Assembly (NCBI GenBank): GCA_009700155.1
Contig: WLMP01000028.1
Location: 1-10,088, forward strand
Origin: Actinomycetota bacterium
GTDB lineage: Bacteria > Actinomycetota > Actinomycetes > Nanopelagicales > Nanopelagicaceae
Length of the DNA: 10,088 nucleotides
Reading direction: 5' to 3'
Shown in pieces: positions 1 through 6,543 of this stretch (its first letter is position 1; every line of letters starts with the position of its first letter). The position numbers and the translations under genes were made by a program. The notes beneath the pieces are model-generated. The model was not told where the DNA came from and ran no database searches. It saw only the letters and a program-made list of their open reading frames with translations.

Positions 1-194
1 AAACACAGGTAGCACTTCTTTCAAAGCGTATTGATGAGATAACACAACATTTGCAGACAAATAAGAAGGATCATCACAACCGTCGTGGTTTGTTATTGAT
101 GGTCGGTAAGCGTCGTCGGATTTTGCAGTACCTCGCCAAGACAGATATTGAGCGCTATAGAGCGATTATCGAAAAGCTCGATCTTCGCAGATAA
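1..194 (+). CDS. rpsO: 30S ribosomal protein S15 (3' part; 5' end outside the window)
   Basis: Codons are read from base 3 to a TAA stop at 192-194, giving the last 63 residues of a protein that is usually about 89 residues long, so roughly the first 26 residues lie upstream. The visible part contains the S15 signature: [17 protein letters not shown], then the basic [17 protein letters not shown] block that contacts 16S rRNA, then the C-terminal helix ending in EKLDLRR. S15 is a primary binding protein of the small-subunit platform, contacting the central domain of 16S rRNA. The rpsO-pnp order is conserved across many bacteria, and the 130-base gap to pnp contains the structured leader annotated separately. 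No intrinsic terminator is visible after the stop, so read-through into pnp is possible. The identification is secure; only the N-terminus is missing. Confidence 0.97.
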   Translation, partial: TQVALLSKRIDEITQHLQTNKKDHHNRRGLLLMVGKRRRILQYLAKTDIERYRAIIEKLDLRR

Positions 195-207
195 ATAAAA
201 TCAGCAA

Positions 208-306
208 AAAACTTTATTGTTGAGAGTTTTGGTCCTCGGTAGTGGTTTCCGGAAAACGATTTTCCGTGAACTTCGATCGAAGATCCATTCTCTTGTATAA
301 AGTGTT
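208..306 (+). ncRNA. Structured pnp leader RNA, candidate Actino-pnp motif
   Basis: The gap between rpsO and pnp folds, by hand pairing, into a closed multi-stem element. An outer helix pairs 211-217 (ACTTTAT) perfectly with 297-303 (ATAAAGT). A second helix pairs 222-226 with 288-292, with one G-U pair. Inside are a 7-bp hairpin at 250-266 (CGGAAAA, loop CGA, TTTTCCG) and a 4-bp hairpin at 271-282 (CTTC, loop GATC, GAAG). The unpaired segment around 231-250 contains GGTCCTCGGTAGTGG. The Actino-pnp RNA motif is a described structured element in 5' UTRs of actinobacterial exoribonuclease genes, and position and phylum match here. In Streptomyces the rpsO-pnp intergenic hairpin is an RNase III target used in pnp autoregulation; a similar role here is inferred. 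The element ends about 8 bases before the pnp Shine-Dalgarno sequence. I could not run a covariance-model search. Confidence 0.75.
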
Positions 307-324
307 GAGAAATGGAGATGACCC

Positions 325-2523
325 ATGGAGGGTCAAGATGTTCAATCAGCCGTTGCCAAAATCGATAACGGTAAATTCGGAAAGCGGGAGATCCGCTTTG
401 AAACAGGTCGACTAGCTCGGCAAGCAGCAGGAACCGCTGTTGTTTATTTAGATGATGACAGCATGTTGCTTTCTGCAACTACTGCATCAAAGAATCCAAA
501 GGATCAATTTGATTTCTTCCCACTAACTGTTGATGTGGAAGAGCGAATGTATGCTGCTGGAAAAATACCAGGATCATTTTTCCGACGCGAAGGACGTCCT
601 TCCGAGGATGCAATCCTTACTTGTCGTTTAATTGATCGCCCACTACGTCCATCTTTTATAAAAGGTTTACGTAATGAGGTACAAATTGTTGTAACCGTAA
701 TGGCTTTAAATCCAGATCATATGTATGACGTGATTGCAATCAATGCTGCATCTATGTCGACACAGCTTGCTGGCTTACCATTCTCTGGACCAATTGGTGG
801 CGTTCGCGTTGCATTAATTGAGGGCCAATGGGTTGCTTTCCCAAATCACTCTGATTTAGAAAAAGCAGTCTTTGATATGGTTGTAGCCGGTCGCATATCA
901 GATAATGATGTTGCAATTATGATGGTTGAGGCAGAAGCAACAGTAAAGACAATTGAATTAATTAAGGGTGGCGCAACTGTGCCAACTGAGGAAATTGTCG
1001 GTCAAGGCCTTGAGGCTGCTAAGCCATTTATTAAGGTTCTTTGCGAAGCGCAAATTAAATTGGCAAAGCAAGCAGCAAAGCCAACTGGTGAATTTCCAGT
1101 GTTTCTTGATTACCAAGAGGATATCTATGCAGTTGTTGAAAAAGCTGCAAAAGATGACCTAGCTAAGGCTTTAACAATTGCCGGTAAGCAGGAGCGCGAG
1201 ACGAAATTAAATGAGATCAATAGTGCAGTTACAGAAAAAATCACTACTGATTTTCCAGAAAGAGTTAAAGAAATATCAGCAGCACTTCGCTCAGTAACTA
1301 AGAAATTAGTACGACAAAGAGTATTACGAGAGAAGATTCGTATAGATGGTCGGGGCTTGCGAGATATTCGTGCATTAACAGCTGAAGTAGAGGTTATTCC
1401 TCGAGTTCATGGATCTGCAATATTCGAAAGAGGAGAAACCCAAATTTTGGGAATCACAACTTTGAATATGTTAAAGATGGAGCAGCAGTTAGATACGCTC
1501 TCACCTGAAGATCACAAGCGATATATGCATAATTACAATTTCCCACCTTATTCAGTTGGTGAAACAGGAAGAGTTGGCTCACCAAAGCGTCGTGAAATTG
1601 GGCATGGAGCTCTTGCAGAACGTGCATTAGTCCCAGTACTACCAACGCGCGAAGAGTTTCCATATGCAATCCGCCAAGTTTCTGAGGCATTAGGTTCAAA
1701 TGGATCAACTTCAATGGGTTCAGTTTGTGCATCAACAATGTCACTACTAAATGCCGGAGTTCCTCTTAAAGCACCAGTTGCTGGAATTGCAATGGGCTTA
1801 ATCTCAGATGAAGTTGATGGAAAAACTGAGTATGTAGCATTAACTGATATTTTGGGCGCAGAAGATGCATTTGGAGATATGGATTTCAAAGTTGCAGGTA
1901 CAAAGGAATTTGTTACCGCACTTCAACTTGATACCAAGTTAGATGGAATTCCTGCCTCTGTTTTATCTGCGGCACTACTACAAGCTAAAGAAGCCAGATT
2001 AGCAATTCTAGAAGTTATGAATCAGGCAATTGCTACGCCAGATGAAATGTCACTTCTTGCACCAAGAATTATTTCAATAAAGGTACCAGTCGACATGATT
2101 GGTGCAGTTATTGGACCAAAGGGCAAAATGATTAATCAGATTCAGGATGAAACTGGAGCTGATATAACTATTGAAGATGATGGAACCATTTACATCGGCG
2201 CTACTGAAGGTTCTGCCGCAGAGGCTGCAAAAGCACAAATTAATGCGATTGCAAATCCGGTTCAACTTTCTGTTGGTGATAAATTCAACGGCTCTGTCGT
2301 TAAATTAGCTACCTTTGGTGCATTCGTAAACCTTGCACCTGGAAAAGATGGTTTGTTACACATCTCGCAAATTCGCAAGATGCATGGTGGAAAGCGAATT
2401 GAAAACCTTGAAGAAGTAATGAAGGTTGGCGAGAAGATTGAAGTTGTAATTAATGAGATTGATCCGAAAGGTAAATACTCTTTAGTTCCAGCAAATCTTC
2501 CAGAAGAAGCTAAGTCAGAGTAA
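325..2523 (+). CDS. pnp: Polyribonucleotide nucleotidyltransferase (PNPase)
   Basis: This is the phosphorolytic 3'-to-5' exoribonuclease that releases nucleoside diphosphates from RNA and can add tails in reverse; Streptomyces homologues are also called guanosine pentaphosphate synthetase I. At 732 residues it is full length. The first RNase PH domain (about 15-215) contains the [11 protein letters not shown] and RLIDRPLRP motifs. An alpha-helical linker occupies about 240-325. The second RNase PH domain (about 335-560) contains DGRG at 341-344, the [17 protein letters not shown] phosphate-site region, and [15 protein letters not shown], whose D514, D520 and K522 match the metal-binding D486, D492 and K494 of E. 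coli. A KH domain follows with GPKG at 597-600, then an S1 domain from about 650. The ATG at 325 has GGAG at 314-317, 7 bases upstream, and gives the expected actinobacterial N-terminus. All catalytic residues checked are present, so it should be active. Confidence 0.99.
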   Translation: MEGQDVQSAVAKIDNGKFGKREIRFETGRLARQAAGTAVVYLDDDSMLLSATTASKNPKDQFDFFPLTVDVEERMYAAGKIPGSFFRREGRPSEDAILTCRLIDRPLRPSFIKGLRNEVQIVVTVMALNPDHMYDVIAINAASMSTQLAGLPFSGPIGGVRVALIEGQWVAFPNHSDLEKAVFDMVVAGRISDNDVAIMMVEAEATVKTIELIKGGATVPTEEIVGQGLEAAKPFIKVLCEAQIKLAKQAAKPTGEFPVFLDYQEDIYAVVEKAAKDDLAKALTIAGKQERETKLNEINSAVTEKITTDFPERVKEISAALRSVTKKLVRQRVLREKIRIDGRGLRDIRALTAEVEVIPRVHGSAIFERGETQILGITTLNMLKMEQQLDTLSPEDHKRYMHNYNFPPYSVGETGRVGSPKRREIGHGALAERALVPVLPTREEFPYAIRQVSEALGSNGSTSMGSVCASTMSLLNAGVPLKAPVAGIAMGLISDEVDGKTEYVALTDILGAEDAFGDMDFKVAGTKEFVTALQLDTKLDGIPASVLSAALLQAKEARLAILEVMNQAIATPDEMSLLAPRIISIKVPVDMIGAVIGPKGKMINQIQDETGADITIEDDGTIYIGATEGSAAEAAKAQINAIANPVQLSVGDKFNGSVVKLATFGAFVNLAPGKDGLLHISQIRKMHGGKRIENLEEVMKVGEKIEVVINEIDPKGKYSLVPANLPEEAKSE

Positions 2524-2524
2524 T

Positions 2525-3796
2525 TTGGCTAGAACAGTCTTACCAAGTGGCCTTCGAATAGTCACTGAAGAAGAAAAATCTGTTCGTTCTGCAGCTTTTG
2601 GTATTTGGGTCAATGTTGGCTCCCGTGATGAATCTAATTCAACTGCGGGAGCTTCACACTTTCTAGAACACCTATTATTTAAAGGAACCAAGAAAAGAAC
2701 ATCACTTGAGATTTCATCATCAATTGAAGCAGTTGGTGGAGAAACTAACGCATTTACTTCAAAAGAGTACACCTGCTTCTATGCCCGAGTAATTGATAAA
2801 GATCTTCCACTGGCTGTTGATGTTATTAGTGATTTAATTACCTCATCAGTTGTTAGGCCGGCAGATGTTGATGCTGAGCGCAAAGTAGTGCTAGAAGAGA
2901 TCGCAATGCGTGATGATGACCCTAGCGATTTAATTCATGATCTTTTTCTTGAAAAATACTATGGAGATACTCCACTAGGACGCCCAATTTTAGGAAGTAT
3001 AAAATCAATTAAGAATATGAGTAGAAGTACTGTATTTAATTATTATAAGAATAGGTATAAACCTGAGGATTTAGTTGTTGCTGTAGCTGGAAATGTTAAA
3101 CATAAAAAAGTTGTTCAGATGGTTGAAGATGCCTTAAGTAAAGATGGATTTCTTGACCAACCAAAGAGAGAGTTCAAGGTACGTTCTTCACCGCAGGTTA
3201 AAGTTGCTGGCAAAGGAAAAGTTACACTCTTAGACAAGAAAACTGAGCAAGCTCACATAATCTATGGCGTTCCTGGAGTTGCGCGCGAAGATAAGAGCAG
3301 ATTCGCATTAAGTATTTTGTCTTCAGCTATTGGTGGTGGAATGTCATCTAGGTTATTCCAAGAAATTCGAGAAAAACGTGGACTTGCGTACTCAACCTAC
3401 GCTTATAGCCAGCAATTTTCTGGCAGTGGAGTTTTATCATTTTATGTTGGGTGTAAACCAGAAAAAGCTGAAGAGTCAATCACAATTATTCAATCCATCC
3501 TTTTTGATATTGCCGAAAAAGGTTTAACTCACGAAGAGATAGAAAGGGCAAAAGGAGCAGTATCTGGGGCATTGGTTCTAAGCCAGGAAGATACCGGCTC
3601 TAGAATGACCCGAATTGGCAAAAGTGAATTGGTTTATGGACAAGTCCTTAGCTTTGATGAAATTCTTCGAGAGGTCGCAAACGTAACACCAGAGCAAATC
3701 AAGGAAATTGCCCGCAAAACTCTGCCTACATCTCCTACGCTAGCGGTTGTGGGACCATTCAGATCTAGAAGTAAATTCGAAAGGTTAATTTCATGA
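2525..3796 (+). CDS. M16 (pitrilysin/insulinase-like) zinc metallopeptidase
   Basis: A 423-residue single-chain M16 peptidase related to the mitochondrial processing peptidase subunits and Bacillus YmxG/MlpA. The inverted zinc motif HFLEH is at 45-49 (H45, E48 catalytic, H49). The third ligand is E125 in VVLEEIAMRDD, 76 residues after H49, which is the family spacing. The C-terminal half carries the conserved FQEIREKRGLAYS segment at 278-290, which helps bind substrate in the closed chamber. No signal peptide is seen, so it is probably cytoplasmic. The natural substrate is unknown. The start is inferred: the TTG at 2525 lies one base after the pnp stop and gives the expected MARTVLPSGLRIVTE N-terminus; no ATG or GTG start was seen just upstream in this frame. 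Only a weak CAGAG precedes it, so translation is probably coupled to pnp. Its stop overlaps the dapB ATG (ATGA). Confidence 0.95.
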   Translation: MARTVLPSGLRIVTEEEKSVRSAAFGIWVNVGSRDESNSTAGASHFLEHLLFKGTKKRTSLEISSSIEAVGGETNAFTSKEYTCFYARVIDKDLPLAVDVISDLITSSVVRPADVDAERKVVLEEIAMRDDDPSDLIHDLFLEKYYGDTPLGRPILGSIKSIKNMSRSTVFNYYKNRYKPEDLVVAVAGNVKHKKVVQMVEDALSKDGFLDQPKREFKVRSSPQVKVAGKGKVTLLDKKTEQAHIIYGVPGVAREDKSRFALSILSSAIGGGMSSRLFQEIREKRGLAYSTYAYSQQFSGSGVLSFYVGCKPEKAEESITIIQSILFDIAEKGLTHEEIERAKGAVSGALVLSQEDTGSRMTRIGKSELVYGQVLSFDEILREVANVTPEQIKEIARKTLPTSPTLAVVGPFRSRSKFERLIS

Positions 3797-4539
3797 AGGT
3801 TGCAGTACTAGGTGCCAAAGGCAGAATGGGAACAGAGGCTGTGGCAGCAATTAATGCTGCAACTGATTTAACTTTGAGCGCAGCACTTGATATCGAAGAT
3901 GCCCTTGATAAATTAATCCAAACAGGCACAGAAATAATCGTTGACTTTACAACTCCAGACTCAGTTATGAAGAATTTAGAGTTTGCAATAAATAATGGCA
4001 TACATGTAGTTGTTGGAACTACCGGATTTGATGATAAAAAAATAGAGCATTTAAAAACCCTACTAAGTAAGCAACCAAAAGTTGGTGCTTTAATAGCCCC
4101 AAATTTTGGATTAGGTGCAGTCCTGATGATGCAGTTTTCCCAAACAGCAGCTAAGTATTTCGAAAGTGCAGAGATTATCGAAATGCACCACGCAAACAAG
4201 ATTGATGCACCATCAGGGACTGCAGTAAGAACAGCTGAGATGATTACTGCTGCCAGAAAAGAAAGTAATAAAGCAAATATGCCAGATGCAACAATTTCTT
4301 CTCTGCCAGGGGCAAGAGGTGCCAAAGTAGGTGATGTCCCTGTGCATTCAATTAGAGGACATGGATATGTTGCTCACCAAGAAGTTGTATTCTCAGATGC
4401 TGGCGAGACATTAACAATTAGACATGACTCAATAAATAGATCTGGCTTTATGCCTGGTGTTCTGATTGGAATTAGAAATGTTGTTAAATTTCCAGGGCTA
4501 ACAATTGGTCTTGAGAACTATATGGGAGGAATAAAATGA
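3793..4539 (+). CDS. dapB: 4-hydroxy-tetrahydrodipicolinate reductase (DapB)
   Basis: DapB reduces 4-hydroxy-tetrahydrodipicolinate with NAD(P)H, the second committed step from aspartate semialdehyde to diaminopimelate and lysine, in the cytoplasm. The 248-residue product has the N-terminal dinucleotide-binding loop GAKGRMG at residues 7-13, the VDFTTP and VVGTTGF segments of the Rossmann domain, and the APNFGLGAVLM hinge. The active-site block EMHHANKIDAPSGTA follows, where H132 and K136 match the catalytic H159/K163 pair of E. coli with the same spacing. The family is usually 245-275 residues, so this is a compact but complete member. The ATG at 3793 overlaps the upstream peptidase stop (ATGA), with AAGG at 3781-3784 eight bases before it. 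Its own stop overlaps the next ATG in the same way. The preceding pathway enzyme, DapA, is encoded further along in this window, beyond azlCD and thyX. Confidence 0.98.
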   Translation: MKVAVLGAKGRMGTEAVAAINAATDLTLSAALDIEDALDKLIQTGTEIIVDFTTPDSVMKNLEFAINNGIHVVVGTTGFDDKKIEHLKTLLSKQPKVGALIAPNFGLGAVLMMQFSQTAAKYFESAEIIEMHHANKIDAPSGTAVRTAEMITAARKESNKANMPDATISSLPGARGAKVGDVPVHSIRGHGYVAHQEVVFSDAGETLTIRHDSINRSGFMPGVLIGIRNVVKFPGLTIGLENYMGGIK

Positions 4540-4787
4540 GTGACATAACAATGTATGGCGCAGAGTGGTGCAGCGATTGCCGCAGATCTAAGAAGTTTTT
4601 AGATTCAAATAATGTTGAGTATAACTATATTGATGTAGAGGCTGATGCTAGTGCATCTGATAAAGTCATTGAAATTAATGGTGGTATGCGCTCTATTCCT
4701 GTAATCATTTTTTCTGATGGAACACACTTAACTGAACCTTCAGATGCAGCTCTTAAGGAAAAACTAGAAGCGTTAAAGAAGCTTTAA
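4536..4787 (+). CDS. Glutaredoxin-like / mycoredoxin-type thiol oxidoreductase
   Basis: A complete 83-residue thioredoxin-fold protein. The redox motif W-C-S-D-C occupies 11-15 (C12, C15) after the first beta strand (ITMYGAEW). The cis-proline loop RSIPVIIF has P55, and a DGTHLTEPS segment corresponds to the thiol-binding loop of glutaredoxins. It resembles the short actinobacterial glutaredoxin/mycoredoxin group, which reduces mixed disulfides, often using mycothiol rather than glutathione; assignment to that exact subgroup is inferred, and NrdH-like reductase is the main alternative. The gene overlaps the dapB stop by four bases (ATGA), and a strong Shine-Dalgarno GGGAGG lies at 4524-4529, six bases before the ATG, so it is clearly meant to be translated with dapB. 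Its 3' end overlaps the convergent azlD stop by four bases, and no convincing terminator separates them. Confidence 0.9.
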   Translation: MSDITMYGAEWCSDCRRSKKFLDSNNVEYNYIDVEADASASDKVIEINGGMRSIPVIIFSDGTHLTEPSDAALKEKLEALKKL

Positions 4788-5092
4788 AATAAATTGTAAA
4801 TTGCTGCTGAGGTTATAGCTGCAGAGGCTACAACTATTGGAAAAGATGCCTTTAACTTTAGAGCAATTAAAGCTACTAATACGCCTGCAAATCTTTGGTC
4901 GATTACTATCTCTTTTTTCGTGGCAAAGGTTTGAACGCCAACGAGAGCGCTAAGTAGAACTATCGGAACCAGGGTATTAATTCTCTTAAATCTTGGTCGG
5001 TCAAGCCATTTTTCTGGAACACTATGACCAATATATTTATTTAAAAATGCGGTAATACTTGAGCCAATTACCGCTATCCAAATCGCACTCAT
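4784..5092 (-). CDS. azlD: AzlD family branched-chain amino acid transport subunit
   Basis: A small integral membrane protein of about 102 residues. It has hydrophobic segments at the N-terminus (SAIWIAVIGSSITAFLN), in the middle (INTLVPIVLLSALVGVQTFA) and at the C-terminus (FAGVLVALIALKL and FPIVVASAAITSAAIYNLF). The segment FLNKYIG..VPEKWLDRPRFKR between the first two matches the AzlD pattern. With AzlC it forms an exporter of branched-chain amino acids and analogues such as azaleucine; BrnFE of Corynebacterium is the studied pair. I chose the ATG at 5092 because it overlaps the azlC stop as ATGA and has a purine-rich GGTGG five bases before it. An in-frame GTG at 5101 would add three residues and is the alternative. 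The stop overlaps the convergent glutaredoxin-like gene by four bases. Confidence 0.88.
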   Translation of the reverse strand: MSAIWIAVIGSSITAFLNKYIGHSVPEKWLDRPRFKRINTLVPIVLLSALVGVQTFATKKEIVIDQRFAGVLVALIALKLKASFPIVVASAAITSAAIYNLF

Positions 5093-5751
5093 TTTTTCCA
5101 CCCAAAAATAATCGCTAGCAGCACAGTTGTAATAATTGGAATTCCAGCCGCAGTAATCGGGGTTAGCGATAGGGCTAAAACTATTGCTAGAGCTGAAATT
5201 AAAAATTGTTTCTTATCTTTAAGTCTTGGCCATACAAGTCCACAGAATGCTGCCGGTACTGCAGCATCTAATCCCCAAACAGCTGGATCACCAATTGCGC
5301 TGGCGCCAAGTGCACCTAGGTATGTGAAAAGATTCCAAAAAATATACACGCCAATTCCAGTTAGATAAAATCCCCGTTTTCTATCTACATCATTTTCTTG
5401 CAGAGTCGATACTGCTGTTGATTCATCAATTGTAATTTGGGCTGAAAGTATTCTTTTTAGTCCAGTGACTTTTAGAATAGGTGCCATCTGTAATCCATAT
5501 AGTGCGTTTCTAAATCCTAGTAACGTTGCAGTTGCAATTGCACTTATTGCAGATCCGCCAGCTCCCATAATTCCAACAACAGCAAATTGAGATGCACCAG
5601 AAAAAAGCAAAATGGATAGTAGGCAGGTTTGAAGGATTGTGAATCCAGCCGTCACGCCTGCTGCCCCAAAAGCTGCGCCATAGAGTCCAACAGTGAAGGC
5701 AACACTCAGAGATGTTCGCGCTACAGCATCATTTTTAGGTTTTATTGACAC
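5089..5751 (-). CDS. azlC: AzlC family branched-chain amino acid exporter, large subunit
   Basis: The 220-residue product is a polytopic membrane protein with the AzlC landmarks in order: LYGAAFGAAGVTAGFT near the N-terminus, LLFSGASQFAVVGIMGAGGS, GFRNALYGLQMAPIL (the conserved R-N-x-L-Y-G element), a DES segment after the second cytoplasmic loop, WNLFTYLGALGA, and WGLDAAVPAAFCGLV. With AzlD it exports branched-chain amino acids across the cytoplasmic membrane; the exact substrate cannot be read from sequence. The start is a GTG at 5751, read on the minus strand, followed by a basic SIKPKND stretch before the first membrane helix. No Shine-Dalgarno sequence is evident, but a TAAAGT box lies six bases upstream, which suggests a leaderless transcript. 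The azlCD pair sits on the opposite strand from every other gene here, so it is an independent transcription unit. No linked Lrp-like regulator is visible. Confidence 0.95.
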   Translation of the reverse strand: MSIKPKNDAVARTSLSVAFTVGLYGAAFGAAGVTAGFTILQTCLLSILLFSGASQFAVVGIMGAGGSAISAIATATLLGFRNALYGLQMAPILKVTGLKRILSAQITIDESTAVSTLQENDVDRKRGFYLTGIGVYIFWNLFTYLGALGASAIGDPAVWGLDAAVPAAFCGLVWPRLKDKKQFLISALAIVLALSLTPITAAGIPIITTVLLAIIFGWKK

Positions 5752-5757
5752 GCCGAC

Positions 5758-5763
5758 ACTTTA
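5758..5763 (-). promoter_or_regulatory. Candidate -10 box (TAAAGT) for leaderless azlCD
   Basis: On the minus strand TAAAGT fits the actinobacterial TANNNT -10 pattern and ends six bases before the azlC GTG, which would place the transcription start at or next to the start codon. No clear TTGACA-like -35 is seen at the expected distance. The match is short and the region AT-rich, so chance is possible. The same arrangement at four other genes in the window raises confidence. Confidence 0.45.
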
Positions 5764-5790
5764 ATCCAGCCAATCCTCAATCACCAAAGA

Positions 5791-5796
5791 TAGGGT
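5791..5796 (+). promoter_or_regulatory. Candidate -10 box (TAGGGT) for leaderless thyX
   Basis: TAGGGT matches TANNNT and lies seven bases before the thyX ATG in the 52-base spacer between the divergent azlC and thyX starts. A start of transcription near 5803-5804 would give a leaderless mRNA. The alternative is that AGGG at 5792-5795 acts as a Shine-Dalgarno sequence eight bases from the ATG, with transcription starting further upstream. No good -35 hexamer is visible. Confidence 0.5.
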
Positions 5797-5803
5797 CGCG
5801 TTC

Positions 5804-6523
5804 ATGAGTGATGAGATCATTTTTAGAGACGATATGTCGGTTGAGCTAGTTAAATCTAGCGCAAGTGATGCTGATGTAATTTGGGCAGCCAGAGTTTCAA
5901 CGGCAGGTGATAAGTCTCTTGAAGATGTGGGCGCTGATGCATCAAAATCTGAAGGGCTTATAAATTATCTAGCTCGAGAGCGTCATGGTTCACCCTTTGA
6001 ACATACATCAATGACTTTTTTTATCTCAGCACCAATTTTTGTTTTTCGTGAGTTTATGCGCCATCGAATTGCTTCATACAATGAAGAAAGTGGAAGATAC
6101 CGTGAACTCAAACCAGTTTTTTACATCCCAAGCAAGGATAGAAAATTAGTTCAAATTGGAAAAGCTGGCGCATATACATTTATTGACGGTACAGAAGAAC
6201 AGCACCAAGTTACAGTTGATGCAATAAAAGAGACCTGCAATCTTGCATACAAAAATTATCAAAAGATGTTATCAGCTGGTGTGGCACGTGAGGTTGCTAG
6301 AGCAGTTCTACCAGTAACCCTCTACTCATCAATGTATGTGACTATGAATGCAAGAGCTCTTATGAATTTCTTATCACTTAGAACCGCAAGAGAAGGTTCA
6401 TATTTTCCTTCCTACCCTCAGCGAGAGATTGAGATGGTTGCGGAGAAGATGGAAGCCGAGTTCGCCAAGTTAATGCCGATTACATACGGAGCATTTCAAA
6501 AATCTGGTCGCATAGCACCATAA
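5804..6523 (+). CDS. thyX: FAD-dependent thymidylate synthase (ThyX)
   Basis: ThyX converts dUMP to dTMP using methylene-tetrahydrofolate, NADPH and FAD, regenerating tetrahydrofolate directly, unlike the ThyA route. The 239-residue protein carries the diagnostic RHRX7S motif as RHRIASYNEES: R86, H87, R88 and S96. The upstream RERHGSPFEHTSMTFFISAPIFV block and the C-terminal MNARALMNFLSLRTAREGSYFPSYPQREIE region, which includes the conserved arginine for dUMP binding, also match the family. Length is normal (about 220-250 residues). The active enzyme is a cytoplasmic homotetramer. The ATG at 5804 is preceded by a candidate -10 box rather than a clear ribosome site. In many actinobacteria thyX sits directly before dapA, as here, with 20 bases between. 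Whether thyA also exists in this genome cannot be told from this window. Confidence 0.98.
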   Translation: MSDEIIFRDDMSVELVKSSASDADVIWAARVSTAGDKSLEDVGADASKSEGLINYLARERHGSPFEHTSMTFFISAPIFVFREFMRHRIASYNEESGRYRELKPVFYIPSKDRKLVQIGKAGAYTFIDGTEEQHQVTVDAIKETCNLAYKNYQKMLSAGVAREVARAVLPVTLYSSMYVTMNARALMNFLSLRTAREGSYFPSYPQREIEMVAEKMEAEFAKLMPITYGAFQKSGRIAP

Positions 6524-6531
6524 ATAAGAGG

Positions 6532-6537
6532 TAGCCT
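6532..6537 (+). promoter_or_regulatory. Candidate -10 box (TAGCCT) for leaderless dapA
   Basis: TAGCCT matches TANNNT and ends six bases before the dapA ATG, inside the 20-base thyX-dapA gap. The nearest Shine-Dalgarno-like sequence, AGAGG at 6527-6531, would be 12 bases from the ATG, farther than usual, so a separate leaderless start for dapA is plausible. Read-through from thyX is not excluded. Confidence 0.45.
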
Positions 6538-6543
6538 TAGTCC

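Noticed and set aside
271..282. Perfect 12-base palindrome CTTCGATCGAAG as a possible operator
   Set aside because: It falls inside the folded pnp leader and is better explained as one of its hairpins (GATC loop).
155..478. Minus-strand open frame of 107 codons across the rpsO end, pnp leader and pnp start
   Set aside because: It lies opposite two certain features, resembles no family I know and has no sign of its own start signals.
1454..2265. Several minus-strand open frames inside pnp
   Set aside because: They lie entirely within the well-conserved pnp reading frame and their translations look like shadow sequence.
3765..4325. Minus-strand open frame of 186 codons opposite dapB
   Set aside because: It is long, but dapB is certain on the other strand with all catalytic motifs; the hydrophobic look of the translation comes from the reverse complement of dapB codons.
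4784..5751. Possible genomic island or mobile insertion carrying azlCD
   Set aside because: There are no flanking repeats, no integrase or transposase, and base composition matches the neighbours.
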